A stretch of DNA of 48,895 nt from an uncultured Bacteroidota bacterium (GCA_900542475.1 UQNO01000015.1:1-48895); one strand, 5' to 3'. Positions 1 to 9,753 are shown, counted from the stretch's first letter. Notes: generated by a model from the letters alone, not told the origin. Made by a program: numbers and translations.

Positions 1-38
1 CTGCATTGACTTGTGGGAAAGTAGGTCGCCGCCACCAC
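1..38 (+). rRNA. rrf: 5S ribosomal RNA, 3' end only
   Basis: The first bases carry the conserved 3' strand of bacterial 5S rRNA: a GGGAAAGTAGGTCGCCGCC block that closes the molecule. The rest of the gene, and presumably the 23S and 16S genes of the same operon, lie before the window. A strong terminator hairpin follows immediately, as expected at the end of an rRNA operon. The exact 3' end is estimated. No coding sequence is supported here. Confidence 0.8.
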
Positions 39-41
39 TAC

Positions 42-78
42 AATAGAGACGGACAGACTCCGTCTCTATTTTTTTTTG
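42..78 (+). terminator. Rho-independent terminator of the rRNA operon
   Basis: Arms 42-53 (AATAGAGACGGA) and 59-70 pair perfectly over 12 bp around a 5-nt loop, and a run of T follows. The arm begins with the TAGAG word shared with hairpins at 5927, 30441, 39676 and 44192, so it belongs to a dispersed hairpin family used as terminators. Confidence 0.85.
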
Positions 79-129
79 CACATCCCTATTTTTTACCCGA
101 TTTATCCCACATCTTTAAGCTAAATTTAT

Positions 130-137
130 TATTTTTG
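130..137 (+). promoter_or_regulatory. -7 box of the porin gene, possible leaderless start
   Basis: TATTTTTG matches the Bacteroidota sigma-ABfr -7 consensus TAnnTTTG. The GTG start of the next gene lies only 4 nt past the box, about where transcription should begin, so the mRNA may have no leader. Confidence 0.55.
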
Positions 138-141
138 CATC

Positions 142-2055
142 GTGAAAATTTTGAATATCATATCATTAATAACAAATGTGATTTTTAGCCAATTCTTAAT
201 GGCAAACACTATCCCCTCGCATACAAATGATTCTATTCAAGTTGATTCAACTTTGGTGAAATATTTTTATGAAAGTATTGACAATAAACAACTTGGAGAT
301 GTGAGAGTTTGGGACACCACTACCCTTTCAGCTTCATTTTACGACCCGACAAATCCTCTTTTCGAGTATTATCAGGAATTGAGCAACTCGGGACATGCAC
401 ATAAAAACTTGGAATTCTCCTTCCCCACTTCCATCGGTTTCAACAATAATCTGATATTTTACGACAAATTTATTATTACAAAATCAAAAATCCTCTACCC
501 TATTGTTTATCAACCATTTACAGAAATAAACTATATGATGGGAGGAAAAAAGGAACAGCATCTGAACGTTATATTCTGTAGAGAATTTTTGCCAAGATTT
601 TTTGTTACGCTGAATTTTAATATAGACTTTGCCCCCTCCGTTTATCAGAGAAGCTATGCACAAAACTCTTATTTTATCGGCAATTTCCGTTGGAATACAA
701 AAAACGAGCGCTATGGCTTGAACGGATACTATTTTACAAATAAAATTGATGTTAATGAAAATGGTGGCATTACCGCTGACTCTCTATTCGTTGACAATAT
801 CGACGATGACAAAACCGTGATTCCCGTCAATTTGATGGGGGCAAGCAACTTGATTAAGGTTTCCGGATTCGGAATAAACCAATATTTCATCTTAAAAAAT
901 TCTGATATTCAAACAGAGAAAAAAATTGGTTTTGGAAGAATAAGCTATTCGTTTGATTATCAAAGAAACAGATACCTTTACAAAGACTCCGAACCCACCT
1001 CGGCGTTTTATGCTACTTTTGATGAGGTCTTGAATACAGATGAGACTTTTGATAGCTTGACTTTTTATACAATTAAGAATGGTATCTTTTGGAACTCGTT
1101 GAGTTATGGCAAATACAACAACGATATTCCTTTTTATCTGACTTTTGGTGTTGAACACAATTACACATATCATAACGGATATAAAGAAATTTTAACCGGC
1201 GAGCAATTCAATAAAGTCGATTATCAAAATTTAAGGGCTAAAGCCGGAATCATCATCAATCTGTTCAAATCGACGAGAATTACCGGCAAAGGCGAGCTTA
1301 TTTTAAGTGACTACCATGCTGGAGATTTTATTTTGAACGCTCAATGGAAGCAGTTTTTGGGCTCATACAAAAAAAATATCGGGGCTTTGGCGTTTGATAT
1401 TAATTTCTCGAGAAAATCGCCGGATTGGTTTGAGGAGACCTATTATTCAAACAATTTCAGATGGAACAACGATTTCAATCCAGCGACATACTTAAGATTC
1501 AAAGGCGCATACGAGACCCGTTGGTTATCAATAGGTTTAAAGCAAACAATCATTGATAGTTACATTTATTTCGGTGAGAATGCAAAACCTGTTCAATATA
1601 CAGGAACGCTCAATATCACGTCGGCTTTTGCCAATTTTAACATAAAATTAAAATATTTTGAAATTTGCGGCATGGCATCAATGCAAGTCGCTGACAATGA
1701 GGATATTATACATCTTCCTCTCTTCTATGGAAAATTAAAATTCGGTTGGGACATAAATCTTGTAAAAGGCATCTCGATGATGCAGCCCTCCATAGTAATC
1801 AATTATTTCACAGAGTATTACGCAGATGCGTACATGCCTGCATTGAGGACCTATTATCTACAAAAAGAAGTGAAAATCGGGAATTATCCTTTTTTGGATT
1901 TATATATTACATTTAAAATTAAACGCGCGAATATCTTCGTCGGATATACGAACATCTACACTTTAGCCAAGGATAACAGGTATTTCACAACCCCACATTA
2001 TCCGATGAGAGACTCTAAATTCGTCTTGGGAGTGAATTGGCGGCTTTACAAGTAG
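142..2055 (+). CDS. Putative outer-membrane porin (637 aa)
   Basis: A predicted outer-membrane beta-barrel protein of the Bacteroidota putative-porin type (resembling Pfam Porin_10). An N-terminal hydrophobic signal ends near residues 20-21 (FLMA). The rest is rich in alternating aromatic and polar strands, with many Tyr, Phe and Asn residues, and the chain ends on an aromatic barrel strand (FVLGVNWRLYK). The length suits the family. The start is GTG: the first in-frame ATG (position 199) would cut into the signal peptide. Substrate is unknown. The gene stands alone, running into the convergent DnaJ-like gene with no gap between stop codons and no visible terminator. Family assignment rests on recognition of the overall pattern, not on a search. 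Confidence 0.75.
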   Translation: MKILNIISLITNVIFSQFLMANTIPSHTNDSIQVDSTLVKYFYESIDNKQLGDVRVWDTTTLSASFYDPTNPLFEYYQELSNSGHAHKNLEFSFPTSIGFNNNLIFYDKFIITKSKILYPIVYQPFTEINYMMGGKKEQHLNVIFCREFLPRFFVTLNFNIDFAPSVYQRSYAQNSYFIGNFRWNTKNERYGLNGYYFTNKIDVNENGGITADSLFVDNIDDDKTVIPVNLMGASNLIKVSGFGINQYFILKNSDIQTEKKIGFGRISYSFDYQRNRYLYKDSEPTSAFYATFDEVLNTDETFDSLTFYTIKNGIFWNSLSYGKYNNDIPFYLTFGVEHNYTYHNGYKEILTGEQFNKVDYQNLRAKAGIIINLFKSTRITGKGELILSDYHAGDFILNAQWKQFLGSYKKNIGALAFDINFSRKSPDWFEETYYSNNFRWNNDFNPATYLRFKGAYETRWLSIGLKQTIIDSYIYFGENAKPVQYTGTLNITSAFANFNIKLKYFEICGMASMQVADNEDIIHLPLFYGKLKFGWDINLVKGISMMQPSIVINYFTEYYADAYMPALRTYYLQKEVKIGNYPFLDLYITFKIKRANIFVGYTNIYTLAKDNRYFTTPHYPMRDSKFVLGVNWRLYK

Positions 2056-2889
2056 TTAATTCAGCCCCCTTTGCTTCTTGATTTTATCGTAGGCATCGTT
2101 GATTTCCTGGAATTTTTTCTCGGCGTCTTTCCTGACATCCTCGCCAAGATATGCAACTTTATCAGGATGGTTTTTCTTTGCCATTTCGCGATAAGCTTTT
2201 TTAACTTCATCGTCAGTAGCGGAGGGGGTGATGCCGAGGATAGTGTAGGCATCATCGACCTTCTTGACAAACATTGCCTTAATTGATTCAAAATCAGCAT
2301 TATAGACACTCATATAACGTGAAATCGACTCGATGATTTCGATTTCTTTTTCATGAACCTGACCATCGGCGGAAGCTATTCCGAAAAGGTAATGCAGCAA
2401 CTGAAGTCTTGAGGAATAATCCATATAACGGCCAATTTGCCGGCTTACTTCCGATACATTGATGTCTTGTTTCAATACTTCACGCAAAGTAAGGATATAT
2501 TTTTCCGCCTGTTCCTGACCGAAATTTGTCAAGAAAAAACGTTTCACATAGTCAAGCTCCGATTTTTTCACATTGCCGTCGGCTTTCATCACAGCGGCTG
2601 AAAGGACAAGCAGACTCGCAGAGAAATCTTGTTGGCGAGGGTTCTTACCCATGAATCTCACATCTTCTTTTGTATAGCTATTGCCAAAAATAGAACCCAA
2701 AGCATATCCAATTATGGCTCCTATAGGACCGCCGCCTATTATAAAACCTATCCCCGCCCCTATCAATCCAGAACTGCATCCCCCATTGGCAGATAATTGA
2801 TTATCAACACCTTGAACTTTCCTTTCAAATAATCTTATCAAAACATTGATAACTCCAAAAGCCATTAAAACAACTATAAATTTCGTCAT
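2056..2889 (-). CDS. TerB and DnaJ domain protein, DjlA-like co-chaperone (277 aa)
   Basis: Membrane-anchored co-chaperone of the DjlA type. Residues 1-20 form one membrane helix. A glycine-rich segment lies around residues 35-70 and could pack in the membrane. A TerB-like helical domain covers about 85-205, and a C-terminal J domain covers about 213-277 with the HPD motif (KKNHPDKV) needed to stimulate DnaK ATPase. The J domain is at the extreme C terminus, as in DjlA and TerB-DnaJ fusions. It faces the porin gene and shares no spacer with it. Its client, and any link to envelope stress, are inference only. Confidence 0.85.
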   Translation of the reverse strand: MTKFIVVLMAFGVINVLIRLFERKVQGVDNQLSANGGCSSGLIGAGIGFIIGGGPIGAIIGYALGSIFGNSYTKEDVRFMGKNPRQQDFSASLLVLSAAVMKADGNVKKSELDYVKRFFLTNFGQEQAEKYILTLREVLKQDINVSEVSRQIGRYMDYSSRLQLLHYLFGIASADGQVHEKEIEIIESISRYMSVYNADFESIKAMFVKKVDDAYTILGITPSATDDEVKKAYREMAKKNHPDKVAYLGEDVRKDAEKKFQEINDAYDKIKKQRGLN

Positions 2890-3084
2890 TGTGAAAAATT
2901 TTTACAAAAATACAAAAAAAGACGTTATGCATTAGATTTTGGACATTAGTTTTTTCTTTTTGATTGGTTACATCACACATAAAACCGACGTTGAATACGA
3001 TATCTATCATCACATCAACGGAGCTTGATTAAAAAAACATAAAAAAATCTTGAAATTTTTTTATAAAAACTCCGATTTTTTTAC

Positions 3085-3092
3085 TAATTTTG
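3085..3092 (+). promoter_or_regulatory. -7 box of ppdK
   Basis: TAATTTTG matches the Bacteroidota -7 consensus and lies 78 nt before the ppdK ATG, giving a leader of roughly 75 nt. The leader is A-rich and has no Shine-Dalgarno site. Confidence 0.65.
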
Positions 3093-3170
3093 CGGTTCCA
3101 AAAGAAATAGGCAGCATTTTTTGCAAAAAACTGAAAGTCATATAGTAAAACAACAAATAATTTTAAAAAA

Positions 3171-5894
3171 ATGGGAAGAACCAAGTACGTTTATCTTTTC
3201 GGCAATCGTACGGCCGAAGGCGACTCAACAATGAAGAATTTGTTGGGTGGAAAAGGTGCGAACTTAGCGGAGATGTGTCTGTTAGGATTACCTGTTCCAG
3301 CAGGTTTAACAATCACAACTGAATGCTGCACAGCGTATTATGCAAACAACTGCCAGCTTCCGGCTGGTTTGATGGACGAGGTACACGCAGGTATCAATAA
3401 CATGGAGAACATCATGGGCATGAAATACGGCGACGCGGAAAATCCTCTCTTGGTATCGTGCCGCTCTGGCGCGCGCCAGTCAATGCCAGGCATGATGGAC
3501 ACAGTGTTGAATATCGGTCTCTGCTCGAAGACCATTCCTGGTTTGATTAAGAAAACCAACAATCCTCGATTCGTTTACGACTCATACCGTCGTCTTATCA
3601 TGATGTACGCCGATGTCGTTATGGAGAAAGCCGAGGATAAAGAGCCTGTTAAAGGCAAAGGCATTCGTAAGATTTTAGATGAGGAACTTGATACTTTCAA
3701 AGCAAAAAAGGGTTATAATTCAGATACAGAAATCACAGCGGAAGAACTCCGGGCTTTGGCCGAGAATTTCAAGAAGATAATCAAAGAAGAACTCGGCACA
3801 GAGTTCCCTGATGACGCGGAGATGCAGCTTGAAGGCGGTATCAGAGCCGTGTTCAAGAGCTGGAACGGCAAGAAAGCCGTGTCATACAGAAGAATCGAAG
3901 GCATTCCAGGTGATTGGGGAACCGCCGTCAACGTACAAGCCATGGTATTCGGAAACATGGGTGAAAACTCAGCGACCGGTGTCGCTTTCACACGTGACCC
4001 TGCCACAGGCAAAAACAATTTCTACGGTGAATGGCTTATCAACGCCCAAGGCGAAGATGTCGTGGCTGGCATCCGCACCCCTAATCCGTTGAACAACGAC
4101 ACCAAGAACGAGAAGAACAAGGCTATGCTTTCTATGGAAGAACTTATGCCACAGACTTACAAAGAGTTATGCGACATTCGCACCACTTTGGAAGACTTCT
4201 ACAAAGATATGCTCGATATTGAGTTCACAATCCAAGACGGCAAATTATATATGTTGCAGTGCCGCGTAGGCAAACGCACAGGTGTCGCGGCAGTCAACAT
4301 GGCACTTGACATGCTTCACGAAGGCAGAATCGACGAAGCCACAGCAGTGATGAGACTCGGTGTCAACCAGATTGACGAGCTCCTCCACCCCATCCTCGAC
4401 CCTAAAGACGAGAAGAACAAGAGCGTCTTGGCTCATGGTCTTCCCGCAGGTCCTGGCGGTGCGGTAGGTAGAATCGCGTTGAGCAGCGAGAAAGCCATGG
4501 AATACGGAAATGCGAAACAAGCCAACATACTTGTCCGCGAAGAGACAAATCCGGAGGACGTTGAAGGAATGCGCGCTGCCGACGGCATACTCACACAGCG
4601 CGGCGGAATGACCTCACACGCGGCATTGGTTGCGCGTGGCTGGGGCAAATGCTGCATCGTGGGTTGCGAGGCTGTCCATATCAACGAAAAAGAAGGCACC
4701 GTGAAAATCGGCGACAAGACATATAAAGAAGGCGACATGATTTCATTGAACGGAACCAAGGGCTATGTCTATGACGGCACCGTGACGACCATCGACGCCA
4801 CAGAAAACCCACGCTTCCAAGAGTTCATGCGCTTGGTTGACAAATACCGCAAGATGGGAGTCCGCACCAACGCCGACAATCCTGACGACGCACAGAAAGC
4901 CGTCAGTTTCGGTGCTGAAGGCATCGGCTTGTTCCGTATCGAGCACATGTTCTACGGCAAGAACAGCGAGAAGCCTCTTGCCAAACTCCGCAACATGATT
5001 CTCGCCAACACAACAGAGGAACGCATCCAGGCTTTAGCAGAACTCGAGCCATACGTCCGCGAGTCGGTAAAGGCCACAATGAAGGTTTTGGACGGCAAAC
5101 CCGTGACATTCCGTTTGATGGACCCGCCACTACACGAGTTCGTTCCTAATACACCCGAGAAGCAGCAAGAGCTCGCCAAGGAGCGTGGTATGGACCTCAA
5201 GGAACTCCAGAAACGCATCGACGCATTGCACGAGGTGAACCCGATGATGGGTCTCCGCGGCGTGCGTCTCGGTATCGTTTATCCCGAGATTTCAGAGACA
5301 CAGTTCCGTGCCTTGTTCGAGGCAACCGCACAGTTGATGAAAGAAGGCCACCAGCCACATCTCGAAATCATGGTTCCTTTGACAATCAATGTGAAAGAGC
5401 TTGAGCACCAGAAAGAAATCGCCGAAAGAGTTAAAGCCGAAGTCGAGAAACAGTATGGTCTGACAATCGAATACATGTACGGCACAATGATTGAGATTCC
5501 ACGCGCCACATTAGTTGCCGACAAAATCTCCGAAGTCGCACAATTCTTCTCATTCGGCACCAACGACTTAACTCAGATGACATTCGGTTTCTCACGCGAT
5601 GATGTCAACGCCATCGTCCACAACTACGTCGAACAGAAAATCATTCCTGCCGATCCATTCAACACATTGGATCAGGAAGGCGTTGGACAGTTGGTGAAAC
5701 TCGGTGTCGAGCGCGGACGTTCAACCAGAAACAACCTGAAATGCGGCGTTTGTGGCGAGCACGGCGGCGACCCGGCATCAGTGGAGTTCTTCTACAACTG
5801 CGGCTTGAACTACGTTTCTTGCTCACCATTCCGCGTGCCTGTCGCAAGACTGGCAGCGGCACAGGCAGCAATTAAGGCGGATAGAGCGAAATAG
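3171..5894 (+). CDS. ppdK: Pyruvate, phosphate dikinase (907 aa)
   Basis: Cytoplasmic enzyme that interconverts PEP, AMP and PPi with pyruvate, ATP and Pi. Anaerobes use it in glycolysis or gluconeogenesis. The N-terminal ATP-grasp part opens with GGKGANLAEM near residue 28. The swivelling phosphohistidine domain contains GGMTSHAALVARGWGK with the phospho-accepting His483. The C-terminal PEP/pyruvate barrel carries the active-site Cys861 in KCGVCGEHGG. Length and domain order match full PPDK rather than PEP synthase. The gene is well expressed by codon choice (richer in GC than its spacers) and is followed by its own hairpin terminator. With pckA about 2 kb downstream, it places two PEP-node enzymes close together. 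Confidence 0.97.
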   Translation: MGRTKYVYLFGNRTAEGDSTMKNLLGGKGANLAEMCLLGLPVPAGLTITTECCTAYYANNCQLPAGLMDEVHAGINNMENIMGMKYGDAENPLLVSCRSGARQSMPGMMDTVLNIGLCSKTIPGLIKKTNNPRFVYDSYRRLIMMYADVVMEKAEDKEPVKGKGIRKILDEELDTFKAKKGYNSDTEITAEELRALAENFKKIIKEELGTEFPDDAEMQLEGGIRAVFKSWNGKKAVSYRRIEGIPGDWGTAVNVQAMVFGNMGENSATGVAFTRDPATGKNNFYGEWLINAQGEDVVAGIRTPNPLNNDTKNEKNKAMLSMEELMPQTYKELCDIRTTLEDFYKDMLDIEFTIQDGKLYMLQCRVGKRTGVAAVNMALDMLHEGRIDEATAVMRLGVNQIDELLHPILDPKDEKNKSVLAHGLPAGPGGAVGRIALSSEKAMEYGNAKQANILVREETNPEDVEGMRAADGILTQRGGMTSHAALVARGWGKCCIVGCEAVHINEKEGTVKIGDKTYKEGDMISLNGTKGYVYDGTVTTIDATENPRFQEFMRLVDKYRKMGVRTNADNPDDAQKAVSFGAEGIGLFRIEHMFYGKNSEKPLAKLRNMILANTTEERIQALAELEPYVRESVKATMKVLDGKPVTFRLMDPPLHEFVPNTPEKQQELAKERGMDLKELQKRIDALHEVNPMMGLRGVRLGIVYPEISETQFRALFEATAQLMKEGHQPHLEIMVPLTINVKELEHQKEIAERVKAEVEKQYGLTIEYMYGTMIEIPRATLVADKISEVAQFFSFGTNDLTQMTFGFSRDDVNAIVHNYVEQKIIPADPFNTLDQEGVGQLVKLGVERGRSTRNNLKCGVCGEHGGDPASVEFFYNCGLNYVSCSPFRVPVARLAAAQAAIKADRAK

Positions 5895-5926
5895 CCATCA
5901 GTTATTAGCCATTAACTATTAGAATA

Positions 5927-5960
5927 GTAGAGACACCACAGTGTGGCGTCTCTACGTGTT
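5927..5960 (+). terminator. Terminator after ppdK (TAGAG hairpin family)
   Basis: Arms 5927-5940 and 5942-5955 (GTAGAGACACCACA type) pair with one A-C mismatch and are followed by GTGTTTTT. Just upstream is a TTAGCCATTA-type repeat that also occurs near 36804-36863. Confidence 0.8.
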
Positions 5961-5994
5961 TTTGTAAGACAGAATTAAAAAAATCATTTTAAAA

Positions 5995-6912
5995 ATGAAT
6001 ACATTGACCTTAAAATCATCTTATGATGACCTGAACTTGGCAGTGGCCTACAAAGAGCCCGAAACAGAGCCGGCCGGCATTGTACAAATCGTCCATGGCA
6101 TGTGCGAGCATAAGGAGCGATACAATGAATTTATGGAATTTCTTGCTTCCAAGGGTTTTATCTGTGTTATTCACGACCATCGCGGTCACGGGGCTTCCGT
6201 TAAGCGTCCGGAAGACTTGGGGTATATGTATGCAGGCGGCTGGAAAGCATTGGTCGAGGATATTGAAGTTGTCAGAAAATGGTCTTCTGAAAAATGGCCC
6301 GGATTGAAAAGAACACTTTTGGGACACAGCATGGGCTCGATGGCAGTGAGATCCTACACCAAACGTTATGACAACAATATCGACAAACTCATTGTCTGCG
6401 GCTCTCCGAGTTTCAATCCAGCAGGCGGTGTGGCTAAATTTCTTGCCAACTTTTTCGCGAAAGTTAAAGGCGACCACTATCGACCCCAGTTGCTTCAGGA
6501 TTTGTCTTTCGGCTCTTTCAACAAGCCGTTTCGTGACGAGGGCTTTGAGAGTGCATGGGTGTGTTCAAACCGCTCTGTATTAGAGGCTTATCATCAAAAC
6601 CCACTCTGTCAGTTCATATTTACAGCCAATGGGTTCTCCAATCTCATCGGGTTAATGAAAGATTGTTACAGCCGCAAAGGTTGGTCAATGTCGAATCCTA
6701 AAATGCCGATTATGTTTATTTCCGGTGCGGATGATCCTTGCCGTGGAAACGACAAGCGACACAACCGTTCTGTAGCGTTGATGAACAAGGTGGGATATGT
6801 CAATATCACTAACATTGTCTATCCAGAAATGCGGCATGAAATCCTCAATGAGACTGACAAGCAGAAAGTTTGGACGCAAGTGGAGAAATTCGTGGAGGGA
6901 ATTTCTGCCTGA
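5995..6912 (+). CDS. Alpha/beta hydrolase, monoacylglycerol lipase or lysophospholipase type (305 aa)
   Basis: Serine hydrolase of the alpha/beta fold, resembling Hydrolase_4 (lysophospholipase / monoglyceride lipase). The nucleophile elbow is GHSMGS near residue 108. An early HGMCEHKERY segment supplies the oxyanion-hole region, and a late MRHEILNE segment carries the catalytic His. An Asp candidate lies in FISGADDPC. There is no signal peptide, so it is cytoplasmic. The ATG follows an A-rich tract typical of the phylum. It stands alone between the ppdK terminator and a convergent acyltransferase gene. The substrate cannot be read from sequence; lipid esters are the family norm. Confidence 0.85.
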   Translation: MNTLTLKSSYDDLNLAVAYKEPETEPAGIVQIVHGMCEHKERYNEFMEFLASKGFICVIHDHRGHGASVKRPEDLGYMYAGGWKALVEDIEVVRKWSSEKWPGLKRTLLGHSMGSMAVRSYTKRYDNNIDKLIVCGSPSFNPAGGVAKFLANFFAKVKGDHYRPQLLQDLSFGSFNKPFRDEGFESAWVCSNRSVLEAYHQNPLCQFIFTANGFSNLIGLMKDCYSRKGWSMSNPKMPIMFISGADDPCRGNDKRHNRSVALMNKVGYVNITNIVYPEMRHEILNETDKQKVWTQVEKFVEGISA

Positions 6913-7094
6913 CCGTTTTAACAGCAGGCTATAGAACGCATGGCCATGTTAAACAAGTTGCATATATTAAACCCGGGTAATTTACAGTTGTTCATATTGG
7001 GTATATGCGGTTTCAAATGGTATAATAATCCAAACAGTGTCAATGTTTTTTGCAGTTAAATTATATTGCAAAATCACATAGATTTAAAAATATC

Positions 7095-7961
7095 CTAATC
7101 AAACTTATGCTTCCATCGTCTGTGACTCCAGAGCCAGTAGTATGGACGGCTTCTGATGGTCTGTTCCAGTAATTCGACGTATTTCTGCATGACGGCGCCT
7201 TCGGGAAGCGAGTTCGGACATTCGCATATTTCATGAATATCGAGACGATATTTGCCTATGCGCTCTTTGACAACTTCGTAATAGAGAACCGGAAGATTGT
7301 ATTTGCGGGCAAAGCCTTCGGCTCCGCGTATAAAACCGGTTTTACGGTGCAGAAAATCAGTGACATAGCAACGCTCCGGGTTGCTCGGACTCTGGTCGGA
7401 GAGAATCATATAGGCAGCAGGAATGTGGTTCTCCTCGTGATACGCCATCACCTCGCGGACATTGTCGTGAAAAACCACCTGGTCGCCGTAACGTGTTCTG
7501 GCTCTGTTAATTAGCTTCTCAAAAACCTTGTTGGTGTTGTGCGCTCCCACTCCTATTCCGTGATGCTTGAACTGCATATCGACACTCAAAACCATCCATT
7601 CCCAGTTGTTGTGGTGGCTCGACATCAGAACCACGCTCTTGCCCTGGTCGAAATACTTGTTCACAACCTCTGGATTCGAGCAATGATAGCGGCGCATCAC
7701 GTTTTTGCGGCTCATTGTCAACATTTTAAGCATCTCGGCAGCAAGTTGCATAAAATGCCAATAATAACGATTCCGCGCTCTTCGCACCTCTCTCCCGCTC
7801 CATTCCGGAAAGGATTTCGAAAAATTGTCGTCAACAACCTTTTTTCTATATCTGATCACAAACGCCGCTAATAAATATAAAGGTATAAAAATCAAATAAA
7901 TAATAAACAAAGGCAATATAGAAAGTGGATACAATATAAAATAGAATAAAAAATATGTCAT
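7095..7961 (-). CDS. Lipid A biosynthesis acyltransferase, LpxL/HtrB family (288 aa)
   Basis: Inner-membrane acyltransferase that adds secondary acyl chains to lipid A. An N-terminal double hydrophobic stretch (residues 1-38) anchors it. The catalytic HX4E motif is in SSHHNNWEW, followed by an Asp-containing SDQSP block and the family end WLWSHRRWK. Length is typical. Which of LpxL or LpxM it equals cannot be decided; many Bacteroidales lipid A forms are penta-acylated with branched chains. Convergent with the hydrolase gene across about 180 nt. It starts close to the divergent pckA promoter region. Confidence 0.9.
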   Translation of the reverse strand: MTYFLFYFILYPLSILPLFIIYLIFIPLYLLAAFVIRYRKKVVDDNFSKSFPEWSGREVRRARNRYYWHFMQLAAEMLKMLTMSRKNVMRRYHCSNPEVVNKYFDQGKSVVLMSSHHNNWEWMVLSVDMQFKHHGIGVGAHNTNKVFEKLINRARTRYGDQVVFHDNVREVMAYHEENHIPAAYMILSDQSPSNPERCYVTDFLHRKTGFIRGAEGFARKYNLPVLYYEVVKERIGKYRLDIHEICECPNSLPEGAVMQKYVELLEQTIRSRPYYWLWSHRRWKHKFD

Positions 7962-8110
7962 TTCTCAAAATTTAGGCTGTAAAATTACGCAATTTATCTA
8001 TTTCAAGAGACAAAAAAAATTATTTTTTCAAAATGTTTGTTTTTTAAATATTTTATTACGAACTTTGCAGACTGTTTAAAAAATTCATTAAAAATCAACT
8101 TTACAAAGGT

Positions 8111-9742
8111 ATGGCGAACAACATCAACGAAATTAGAGAGGCGTTGGCTTCTTACGACATCACAGATGTCAAGGAAATCTATTATAATCCATCGTATGAA
8201 GACCTTTACAAGGCCGAGATGGACCCTGCTTTGACAGGTTTTGAGAAAGGTGTCGAGACCGAACTTAAGGCGGTCAACGTAATGACGGGCATTTATACAG
8301 GTCGCTCGCCCAAGGACAAATACATCGTCATGGACGAGAACTCGAAGAACACAGTTTGGTGGAACACTCCGGTTTATCCTAACGACAATCACGAGATGAG
8401 CGAGAAGGTGTGGGAAGAAGTGAAAAACCTTGCAAAAAAACAGCTTTCTGGCAAGAATCTTTATGTCATCGACGCTTTCTGCGGTGCCAACAAAGACACC
8501 CGTATGGCTGTGCGTTTCATCATGGAAGTAGCTTGGCAGGCACATTTTGTGCTCAACATGTTCATCAAGCCAACTGAAGAAGAACTTAAGACTTTCAAGC
8601 CAAACTTCACCGTTTACACAGCAAGCAAGGCTAAAGTCGATAACTACAAGGAGTTAGGTTTAAACAGCGATACCTGTGTGGCATTTAACGTGACATCGCG
8701 CGAGCAAGTGATTTTGAACACATGGTACGGCGGCGAGATGAAAAAAGGCATGTTCTCAATGATGAACTACTATCTGCCGTTGCAAGGCATTGCATCGATG
8801 CACTGCTCCGCCAACACCGACATGAACGGAGAAAACACCGCTATCTTCTTTGGTCTGTCAGGCACGGGAAAGACCACTCTCTCAACCGATCCGAAACGTC
8901 TCCTCATAGGTGACGACGAGCACGGCTGGGACGACGAGGGCGTGTTCAACTTCGAGGGCGGCTGCTACGCCAAAGTCATCAACCTCGACAAAGAGAGCGA
9001 GCCAGACATCTACAACGCCATCAAACGCAATGCCTTGCTTGAAAACGTCACCGTTGACACGGAAGGCAAAATCGATTTTAAAGACAAGAGTGTGACGGAG
9101 AACACCCGCGTGAGTTATCCTATCGAACATATAGAGAAAATCGTGAAAAACGTGCGCCCTGTCTCATCAGGTCCGGCGGCGAAAAACGTTATCTTCCTGA
9201 GCGCCGACGCATTCGGAGTGCTGCCTCCAGTCTCAATTTTGACACCAGACCAGTGCAAATACTACTTCCTGAGCGGTTTCACCGCGAAACTCGCAGGCAC
9301 AGAACGCGGCATCACAGAGCCTACCCCTACATTCAGCGCATGCTTCGGACAAGCATTCCTCGAACTGCACCCGACAAAATACGCCGAAGAACTCGTCAAA
9401 CGCATGGAACAGAGCAATGCGAAGGCTTACTTGGTCAACACCGGCTGGAACGGCACAGGCAAGCGCATCTCGATACGCGACACACGCGGTATCATCGACG
9501 CTATATTAGACGGCTCTATCGAAAAAGCCCCGACAAAGAAAATCCCATACTTCAACCTCGAGGTACCTACAGCATTGCCCGGCGTTGACCCGAAAATCCT
9601 CGACCCGCGCGACACCTACGCAAACATAGAGGATTGGAACAAGAAAGCCGAAGACCTGGCAGGAAGATTTATCAAGAACTTTGGAAAATTCACAACAAAC
9701 GAAGCTGGCAAGGCTTTAATAAAAGCAGGGCCACAATTATAA
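8111..9742 (+). CDS. pckA: Phosphoenolpyruvate carboxykinase, ATP type (543 aa)
   Basis: Interconverts oxaloacetate plus ATP with PEP, CO2 and ADP. In Bacteroidales it runs mainly in the carboxylating direction on the way to succinate. The kinase P-loop GLSGTGKTT spans residues 248-256 and is followed by the metal-binding LIGDDEHGWDD. An early TGRSPKDKY motif binds oxaloacetate, and YFLSGFTAK and NTGWNGTGKRI are further family signatures. Length matches ATP-type PckA. The ATG follows AAAGGT, one of the few Shine-Dalgarno-like sites here. Downstream sits an inverted repeat rather than a T-tailed terminator. Confidence 0.97.
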   Translation: MANNINEIREALASYDITDVKEIYYNPSYEDLYKAEMDPALTGFEKGVETELKAVNVMTGIYTGRSPKDKYIVMDENSKNTVWWNTPVYPNDNHEMSEKVWEEVKNLAKKQLSGKNLYVIDAFCGANKDTRMAVRFIMEVAWQAHFVLNMFIKPTEEELKTFKPNFTVYTASKAKVDNYKELGLNSDTCVAFNVTSREQVILNTWYGGEMKKGMFSMMNYYLPLQGIASMHCSANTDMNGENTAIFFGLSGTGKTTLSTDPKRLLIGDDEHGWDDEGVFNFEGGCYAKVINLDKESEPDIYNAIKRNALLENVTVDTEGKIDFKDKSVTENTRVSYPIEHIEKIVKNVRPVSSGPAAKNVIFLSADAFGVLPPVSILTPDQCKYYFLSGFTAKLAGTERGITEPTPTFSACFGQAFLELHPTKYAEELVKRMEQSNAKAYLVNTGWNGTGKRISIRDTRGIIDAILDGSIEKAPTKKIPYFNLEVPTALPGVDPKILDPRDTYANIEDWNKKAEDLAGRFIKNFGKFTTNEAGKALIKAGPQL

Positions 9743-9753
9743 TCACTAACCAC

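Noticed and set aside
6016..6477. Minus-strand 153-codon frame opposite the alpha/beta hydrolase
   Set aside because: Shadow frame of a well-supported gene with no start signal.
6913..7094. Possible small gene between the hydrolase and the acyltransferase
   Set aside because: No open frame with a start signal; plain AT-rich spacer of about 180 nt.
8003..8545. Minus-strand 180-codon frame opposite pckA
   Set aside because: Antisense shadow of pckA codons; His/Val-rich translation typical of such shadows, and it covers the pckA promoter.
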